DNA of 11,144 nt from Butyrivibrio sp. UBA3740 (lineage in GTDB: Bacteria; Bacillota; Clostridia; Lachnospirales; Lachnospiraceae), in the NCBI GenBank assembly GCA_002372465.1, contig DFGW01000030.1, forward strand, positions 1 to 11,144, in the 5' to 3' direction. Below the pieces are notes generated by a model that worked only from the letters and a program-made list of their open reading frames with translations, was not told the DNA's origin and ran no database searches. The position numbers and the translations under genes are program-made. This document shows positions 6,848 to 11,144 of this stretch, piece after piece; positions within the stretch are counted from its first letter, which is position 1, and each line of letters starts with the position of its first letter.

Positions 6848-7930
6848 TTATGAGAGCTTAAGGTCTCCCTCTTTTACCCAGCCAAGCTTCTTAACAAGTG
6901 CATGGATAACCAGTGAGAAGACTGCCGGAAGTACAAAGGAAATAAGTACAAGTCCAAGCCAGTCAAACCCGCTGATAGGGCCTCTTGCTCCCTCTGCGAT
7001 CTGGTTGACCCAGCCTGTGTAAACACCAATCTGACCTACAAGTCCGCAGGTTCCCATTCCGGAAGAAACAGGAGCACCATCCATTCTGAGCTTGAAGATA
7101 CAGGTTGCAATAGGTCCTGTAATTGCAGAAGCAACTGTCGGAGCGATCCATACCCTTGGGTTCTTGATGATGTTACCCATCTGAAGCATTGATGTACCGA
7201 TTCCCTGTGAGATCAGTCCGCCCCATTTATTCTCCTTAAAGGAGATAACCGCAAAGCCGATCATCTGTGCACAGCATCCTGCTACAGCCGCACCACCTGC
7301 AAGACCTGTAAGTCCAAGTGCTGCGCAGATAGCTGCTGAAGAAATGGGAAGTGTAAGTGCCATGCCCACAACCACAGAAACCAGGATTCCCATAAGGAAT
7401 GGCTGAAGCTCTGTAGCCCACATGATCAGGTTACCTACTGCCATTGCTGCCCTTCCAAGGGGTGGAGCAATGAGCCAGGAGAAGAATACACCCACTGCTA
7501 TAGTAACAAGTGGAGTGACCAATATATCGACCTTAGTCTCTTTTGAAACTGCTTTTCCGAATTCTGCAGCAAGAATTGCCACAAAGAGAACTGCCAAAGG
7601 ACCGCCGGCTCCGCCCAAAGCGTTAGCTGCAAATCCTACTGTTATCATAGAAAAAAGAACCAGTGGCGGGCACTTAAGCGCATATCCGATAGCCACGGCC
7701 ATAGCCGGACCACTCATAGCTGTTGCAAGACCACCGACTGTATAATCTGTTCCTGCAATAGTTGCCACTGTTGTTGTAAGAAAGGGAACCTTGAACTGTG
7801 TTCCTATGGTGTTGATGATGGTGCCGATCAGCAGCGAACAGAAAAGTCCCTGCGCCATGGCTCCCAGAGCATCAATCCCGTATCTCCTCAATGAGATCTC
7901 AATGTCTTTTCTTTTTAAAAACTCTTTCAT
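6848..7930 (-). CDS. PfoR-like membrane protein, PTS EIIC type 2 family
   Basis: This 360-residue, strongly hydrophobic protein has about nine or ten membrane segments and many Gly/Ala-rich helices. The SGPAMAVAIGYALKCPP stretch (73-89), NPRVWIAPT (257-265) and GMGTCGLVGQIG (291-302) resemble the family that groups C. perfringens PfoR with EIIC-like proteins (PTS_EIIC_2). It lacks IIA and IIB domains and has no partner PTS genes nearby, so transport by itself is unproven; the substrate and any regulatory role are unknown. The start at 7930 has a full AAGGAGG site with 6 bases of spacing. It heads a unit with the Mrr-like and glycosylase genes, 41 bases downstream, and is preceded by a good promoter. 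There is no obvious functional link to the DNA-repair genes behind it. Confidence 0.8.
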   Translation of the reverse strand: MKEFLKRKDIEISLRRYGIDALGAMAQGLFCSLLIGTIINTIGTQFKVPFLTTTVATIAGTDYTVGGLATAMSGPAMAVAIGYALKCPPLVLFSMITVGFAANALGGAGGPLAVLFVAILAAEFGKAVSKETKVDILVTPLVTIAVGVFFSWLIAPPLGRAAMAVGNLIMWATELQPFLMGILVSVVVGMALTLPISSAAICAALGLTGLAGGAAVAGCCAQMIGFAVISFKENKWGGLISQGIGTSMLQMGNIIKNPRVWIAPTVASAITGPIATCIFKLRMDGAPVSSGMGTCGLVGQIGVYTGWVNQIAEGARGPISGFDWLGLVLISFVLPAVFSLVIHALVKKLGWVKEGDLKLS

Positions 7931-7948
7931 ATCCTTCCTCCTTAAGTC

Positions 7949-7985
7949 GACGCCACGTCAAATACGGGTCGCCGCTTTATAAGCG
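7949..7985 (-). other. Two small hairpins in the leader of the PfoR-like gene
   Basis: The leader contains two perfect short stems: GACG-CCA-CGTC (7949-7959) just upstream of the ribosome site, and CGCTT-TAT-AAGCG (7973-7985). Together they cover much of the roughly 80-base 5' leader. They do not match any riboswitch core I recognise. They could modulate translation, but stems this short also arise by chance. Confidence 0.3.
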
Positions 7986-8019
7986 CTTTTGGTAATCACG
8001 CTACATATACATCTGCACG

Positions 8020-8049
8020 ATTTTACCACAGTTCCCCTGTATCCATCAA
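8020..8049 (-). promoter_or_regulatory. Promoter of the PfoR-like/Mrr/ogg unit
   Basis: On the minus strand TTGATG (8044-8049) is followed after 18 bases by TAAAAT (8020-8025). The -10 is preceded by TGG, giving an extended -10 of the TGn type. Transcription would start near 8013, leaving a leader of about 80 bases. This is the best promoter in the window. Confidence 0.65.
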
Positions 8050-8085
8050 CATAAAAAATGCCCAAAAGCCTTTATTTATGAGGCA

Positions 8086-8101
8086 AAACTGATAAACTGA
8101 T
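8086..8101 (+). repeat. Exact 8-bp tandem direct repeat before the acyltransferase start
   Basis: AAACTGAT occurs twice back to back and ends three bases before the ATG of the acyltransferase gene. No ribosome-binding sequence is visible here, so the repeat occupies the space where one would be expected. It may be a protein-binding site or simple slippage. Confidence 0.4.
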
Positions 8102-8104
8102 ATT

Positions 8105-10003
8105 ATGAAAAATCAATCGCTTAACTCACTTATTTTACTGATATTTCCCATAGCACTTCTGGTCCTGACTTTCTACAGGGCTGATTTTTCAAGACTCTTA
8201 AGTCATAAGAAGGCAGGATCAGCCAGAGAAGGCAGTGATTTCCTGACTCAGAGCCGGATGATCCGAGCCAGCGTATGTACTTTTATTATTCTCCACCACC
8301 TGGTCCAAACCGTCACCTCCTATGGGTACGTTTACAAAGGCCCCGTTACTGTATTCAACTACATGGGGGTTTTGTTTACTGCACTTTTCTTTTTCTTTTC
8401 CGGGTACGGCCTTATTGTCAGCTACTATTCCAAGCAGGATTACCTTAAGCACTTTTTCTCAAGACGAATCCTCACGGTCCTAATCCCCTTCTGGGTTGCC
8501 AACCTTACAGGCATCATTATCGAAATCGTCATCGGCGGCGCAGGGAATATCAAGCTCCTGGCAAAAGAGCTTTTGGGCCTCTCCCTCATCAATGGCAACG
8601 GCTGGTTTGTTATTGAGATAGTTCTTTTGTACCTTATCTTCTATCTGACCTTCCGATTCCTTAAAAACAAGGATCTGGCCCTTATACTGGTATGCCTTTC
8701 TGTCATCATCATAATTGCCGTAAGTTTCAGCCGCGGCCATGACTTTGAAAACGGTGATACACGCTGGTTCGTTGGCGAGTGGTGGTACAACTCAACCATA
8801 GCCTTTGCCTTTGGCATGATATACGGAAGGTTCAAAGATTCCTGGAACGCCATCTTCGATAAGTACTACGGCGTAGTTACAACACTTGCCGGGATTTTTT
8901 TCATCCTTACCTTTTCCCAGTCCATCTATGTAAACACCGTTCGTGGCTACTACCACGAGCTTTCGCATCTTGGGCGTCAGGATGCTCTTATGACCTTGAT
9001 TTCCCAGTCCGTAGCCGGACTCTTTTTTACCCTGTTCATCCTGCTCCTTAGCCGAAGGATCGTCATAGGAAACAGAGGTCTTAAGCTTATCAGTTCCATG
9101 AGTTTTGAGCTTTTCTTAATTCATGGGTACTTTGTCAACCAGGTCTTTGGCAAAAAGAACTACTCAGATCCCGTGTTCTTCCTGGTGGTCTTTGTCTGTT
9201 CCGGGATCCTGGCATATATGGTCTCTATGGCCGATGGCTATCTTATAGATAAGTCAAAAGAGCTTGTGGCACAGCTTGAGGACAGAAAAAGATTTGGAAA
9301 AATGGGGATCATTGTCATTTTCCTGGCAGCATTTATAGTTCTGGCTACAGCTCTTTTCTCCGGAAGAGCATTTCTCCTGGCAAAGAGCCAGTACGGAAAA
9401 GAGCTGGTCGCACTGAGAGAAGCAAAGGTTGGGGATGAGGTCCGGTTCGGGCACTTTGATACCGACAAGCTCCTTCCCGGGGATGAGCGCCTTACCTGGA
9501 TTGTGATTGGAAGAGAGGGCGATGAGCTTCGTCTTCTTTCAAAGTATGGCATTGCCGGAAGTTTCTACAACCAGAAGCATGAAGGAATCACCTGGAAGGA
9601 GAGCGATCTATATGACCGCCTTAATTCCAAGGAGTTTACAAACATCTTCAGCAGATATGAAAAACAGATAGTAACAACTGACCCTGTCTCGAAAGAAGCC
9701 ATCAGCCTTCTGACTGCCACGGAGGCAAAAGAGATTTTCTCCTCAGATACGGAGCGGGAACTCATTATAACTCCTGCTGCCCTGGCAAACGGAACCAACC
9801 AGAACCAGAAGAGCAAATACAACGAATGGGATATGAAGGGCTATCGCACATCCTGGTGGTGGCTCAAAGGCGATGGCGCCCCCAGCGTCTATGCCCCTAT
9901 CGTCACAGAGGACGGCGAAATCCTCGAGAACAAAAAGACAGTAAATAAGCCCTCCGGAGCAATCAGACCCGTTATATGGGTACGACTGCCCGAGGAGGGC
10001 TAA
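8105..10003 (+). CDS. Membrane acyltransferase (Acyltransferase 3 family) fused to a C-terminal DUF6273 domain
   Basis: This 632-residue protein joins a membrane O-acyltransferase to an uncharacterised domain. A first helix (5-24) and a linker precede the acyltransferase region (about 52-380), which has around ten membrane helices and the conserved early His pair in IILHHL (61-66). Such proteins acylate cell-surface sugars or lipids. A final helix (400-422) follows the positive stretch EDRKRFGKM, so the tail should lie outside the membrane. Residues 440-630 resemble DUF6273: GDEVRFG, TWIVIGREGDELRLLSK, ITWKESDLYDRLNSKEF, then SWWWLKGDG and IRPVIWVRL. No ribosome site precedes the ATG, and an upstream in-frame stop at 8093 excludes an earlier start. 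It is a stand-alone gene divergent from the PfoR-like gene. The acyl acceptor is unknown. Confidence 0.85.
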   Translation: MKNQSLNSLILLIFPIALLVLTFYRADFSRLLSHKKAGSAREGSDFLTQSRMIRASVCTFIILHHLVQTVTSYGYVYKGPVTVFNYMGVLFTALFFFFSGYGLIVSYYSKQDYLKHFFSRRILTVLIPFWVANLTGIIIEIVIGGAGNIKLLAKELLGLSLINGNGWFVIEIVLLYLIFYLTFRFLKNKDLALILVCLSVIIIIAVSFSRGHDFENGDTRWFVGEWWYNSTIAFAFGMIYGRFKDSWNAIFDKYYGVVTTLAGIFFILTFSQSIYVNTVRGYYHELSHLGRQDALMTLISQSVAGLFFTLFILLLSRRIVIGNRGLKLISSMSFELFLIHGYFVNQVFGKKNYSDPVFFLVVFVCSGILAYMVSMADGYLIDKSKELVAQLEDRKRFGKMGIIVIFLAAFIVLATALFSGRAFLLAKSQYGKELVALREAKVGDEVRFGHFDTDKLLPGDERLTWIVIGREGDELRLLSKYGIAGSFYNQKHEGITWKESDLYDRLNSKEFTNIFSRYEKQIVTTDPVSKEAISLLTATEAKEIFSSDTERELIITPAALANGTNQNQKSKYNEWDMKGYRTSWWWLKGDGAPSVYAPIVTEDGEILENKKTVNKPSGAIRPVIWVRLPEEG

Positions 10004-10063
10004 TAAAAATTCTATATCTTTGGTGGATTCCCCTTTGCTTCCTTATCGAAGATCAAGCAGTTT

Positions 10064-10894
10064 TCACAGGTCAATCTCCAGCAGAATCGGTGTATGATCC
10101 TGCCTGGGGCCTGAGTCGATCATCTCCGAGCGCTTTACCTGCTCCCTGATCCGGTCGCTGACCAGGAAATAGTCAATCCTCCATCCCGAATTGTTGATCT
10201 TGCTTGTGCTGATTCTCTGAGCCCACCAGGAATAAACGTCTTTCACATCCCCGTGCACATATCTGAAAGTGTCAGTAAAACCTCTGGACAGCAGATTGGT
10301 GAAGCCTTCTCTTTCCTCGTCTGTAAATCCCGCTGACATGTGATTGGACTCAGGGTGAGCCAGATCGATCTCCTTGTGTGCCACATTGAAGTCTCCGCAT
10401 GCGATTACAGGCTTTTTCTGATCCAGCTGAGCCAGATAATCTGCGTAGCATTTATCCCATTCCTGACGATCGCCCAGTCTCTTCAGGCCATCTCCCGCAT
10501 TTGGCGTATATACGTTGACAAAATAGTAACTGCCGCAGTCCAGAACAAGAAGTCTCCCCTCGTCGTCCATTGTATCCGGCGCGCCAATTCTGGGCGCTAT
10601 TCTCTCTGCATTCATAGATTCTTTGCAGAGAATCATGGTTCCTGCATAGCCCTTTCTGGCAGGGGGCTCCGAGCTCACCCATTCGACATGGTAGCCGGGA
10701 AAAAGTTCCGATAATACTTCCGTGTGTTTTTTGGATGGCCCCGTGGCCGGCAGCTTCGTTTCCTGAATAGCAATAATATCGGCGTCTTCCTTAGCCAGCG
10801 TGGTCAGTACATCTCTTGACAAAAGCGCTCTAGGGGACTCCGAGGTCAGTGCAGCATTCAGAGAATCTATGTTCCAGGATATCAATTTAAGCAT
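10064..10894 (-). CDS. xth: Exodeoxyribonuclease III (AP endonuclease)
   Basis: This Mg2+-dependent nuclease cuts at abasic sites and trims 3' ends in base-excision repair. The start is ATG 10894 (276 residues): AAGGA is then 8 bases away, whereas for the ATG six bases upstream it would be only 2-3 bases away, and MLKLISWN matches the usual family N-terminus. The exonuclease-endonuclease-phosphatase residues are visible: N8 (SWNIDSLN), E45 (QETK), Y129 (VYTPN), D168/N170 (GDFN), WRIDYFLVS, and D266/H267 in QDHTPI. It converges with the acyltransferase gene; the 60-base gap between them has no clear terminator. It could complete repair begun by the glycosylase encoded 4 kb away. A candidate promoter and LexA-like box lie upstream. 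Confidence 0.95.
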   Translation of the reverse strand: MLKLISWNIDSLNAALTSESPRALLSRDVLTTLAKEDADIIAIQETKLPATGPSKKHTEVLSELFPGYHVEWVSSEPPARKGYAGTMILCKESMNAERIAPRIGAPDTMDDEGRLLVLDCGSYYFVNVYTPNAGDGLKRLGDRQEWDKCYADYLAQLDQKKPVIACGDFNVAHKEIDLAHPESNHMSAGFTDEEREGFTNLLSRGFTDTFRYVHGDVKDVYSWWAQRISTSKINNSGWRIDYFLVSDRIREQVKRSEMIDSGPRQDHTPILLEIDL

Positions 10895-10934
10895 ATGCAT
10901 CTTCCTTTATATTTATTTGGTTATTACACCTGTA

Positions 10935-10963
10935 ATTATAGCACAGTCGTCTTCGTTAACAGA
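10935..10963 (-). promoter_or_regulatory. Promoter of the exonuclease III gene
   Basis: A consensus TATAAT (10935-10940) preceded by TGC forms a perfect extended -10 on the minus strand, 41 bases upstream of the chosen start codon. The hexamer 17 bases upstream (TCTGTT, 10958-10963) is a weak -35, as is common with extended -10 promoters. The site overlaps an 8-bp inverted repeat and a LexA-like box. Confidence 0.6.
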
Positions 10964-10971
10964 ACGACTGT
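10943..10971 (-). repeat. 8-bp inverted repeat over the exonuclease III promoter
   Basis: ACAGTCGT (10943-10950) and ACGACTGT (10964-10971) are perfectly complementary and separated by 13 bases. The repeat spans the -10/-35 spacer and the -35. It could be an operator or a DNA hairpin; no T-run of terminator length follows on either strand. Confidence 0.45.
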
Positions 10972-10974
10972 TTC
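10961..10974 (-). promoter_or_regulatory. LexA (DinR)-like box upstream of exonuclease III
   Basis: AGAACGACTGTTTC matches the Gram-positive LexA consensus CGAACRNRYGTTYC at 12 of 14 positions and overlaps the -35 of the exonuclease promoter, where LexA binding would repress. The same bases encode the ETVVL residues of the methyltransferase-like remnant, so the match may be inherited coding sequence. Confidence 0.35.
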
Positions 10975-11070
10975 AACATGCCCGGAAACGTCATTATGAA
11001 TGCCAACGGTATGCGGAAAAATATCAGCGATTACGCATTTAATCCCATTCAATCAGCTTTCCTTTATAGT

Positions 11071-11144
11071 TTACTTTGCCACAAGCAACCTCCCATCATC
11101 ACTGGCTCTTTGCAAGTCCTTCGGGAGTTTGACAGTTGAATGAA
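11071..11144 (-). CDS. C-terminal end of an unidentified reading frame (partial)
   Basis: A minus-strand frame is open from the right edge to a TAA at 11071-11073. It gives 23 residues ending in ASDDGRLLVAK. It is in the same frame as the methyltransferase-like remnant but separated from it by two stops. A neighbouring frame continues as ACGKVNYKGKLIEWD to a stop at about 11040, so a single-base frameshift would join them. This may be the end of a real upstream gene or another piece of the same decayed region. I do not recognise the protein. Confidence 0.25.
   Translation of the reverse strand, partial: HSTVKLPKDLQRASDDGRLLVAK

Larger units (their letters stand above)
10936..11052 (-). pseudogene. 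Probable remnant of an RlmD/RumA-type rRNA (uracil-C5)-methyltransferase C-terminus
   Basis: The minus strand has a 38-codon reading frame ending at 10936. It contains ADIFPHT and then HVETVVLLTK, which resembles the C-terminal end of RlmD-type 23S rRNA uracil methyltransferases, where FPHT and HVE-VVLL are normally almost adjacent. Here about nine residues separate them. The same frame has stops just upstream (11053-11055 and 11071-11073), so the catalytic domain is not joined to it. A TTG at 11052 with AAGGA seven bases upstream could formally start a tiny ORF, but decay of a larger gene is the simpler reading. Its stop codon lies inside the TATAAT box of the exonuclease promoter. Confidence 0.4.

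Noticed and set aside
10004..10063. Bidirectional terminator between the convergent acyltransferase and exonuclease genes
   Set aside because: Only a CTTC/GAAG 4-bp pairing is visible, with no T-run, which is not enough to call a terminator.
10340..10714. Plus-strand open frame of 124 codons opposite exonuclease III
   Set aside because: The minus strand encodes a complete exonuclease III with all its catalytic residues; the plus frame shows no recognisable domain.
10978..11139. Plus-strand ORF of 53 codons beginning MPGNVIMNANGM
   Set aside because: It has no ribosome site and no family resemblance, and it lies opposite the methyltransferase-like remnant, which explains its openness.
1..11144. 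CRISPR arrays, tRNA, rRNA, insertion sequences, attachment sites
   Set aside because: No regularly spaced repeats, no cloverleaf or rRNA sequence, and no transposase or integrase coding sequence were seen on either strand.

Overview
The window looks like chromosomal DNA of an anaerobic Firmicute, most likely a member of the Clostridia of the Lachnospiraceae type. The reasons are the strong AGGAGG-type ribosome sites, a Bacillus/Clostridium-style AraR regulator, a transketolase split into two genes, a PfoR-type membrane protein, and an acyltransferase carrying a DUF6273 tail. The genus call is an inference. No phage, IS element, CRISPR array, tRNA or rRNA is visible.

Positions 1-5420 (minus strand) hold a pentose operon, transcribed right to left: araR, an FGGY-family pentulose kinase, araD, transketolase N-terminal subunit, transketolase C-terminal subunit (cut by the left window edge). 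L-ribulose would be phosphorylated by the kinase, epimerised by AraD to D-xylulose 5-phosphate, and passed to transketolase in the non-oxidative pentose phosphate pathway. Two GTACAAA half-sites upstream of araR suggest AraR controls its own operon. L-arabinose isomerase and a transporter are not in the window. Between the cistrons lie a perfect 10-bp stem-loop (kinase-araD gap) and a 120-bp gap before transketolase with a possible weak terminator, a small inverted repeat and a consensus -10 box.

Positions 5450-8049 (minus strand) hold a second transcription unit: a PfoR/EIIC-like membrane protein, a membrane-anchored Mrr-type nuclease and an 8-oxoguanine DNA glycosylase. The last two overlap by ATGA. 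A strong intrinsic terminator at 5450-5487 closes this unit and insulates araR. A convincing promoter lies at 8020-8049.

Positions 8105-10003 (plus strand) encode a membrane acyltransferase (Acyltransferase 3 family) fused to a probably extracytoplasmic DUF6273 domain. It is divergent from the PfoR-like gene.

Positions 10064-10894 (minus strand) encode exonuclease III, with an extended -10 promoter. Just upstream, 10936-11144 looks like decayed coding sequence whose last recognisable piece resembles the C-terminus of an RlmD/RumA-type rRNA methyltransferase. The exonuclease promoter and a LexA-like box sit inside that remnant. A base-excision glycosylase, an AP endonuclease and an Mrr nuclease therefore lie within about 5 kb of each other.
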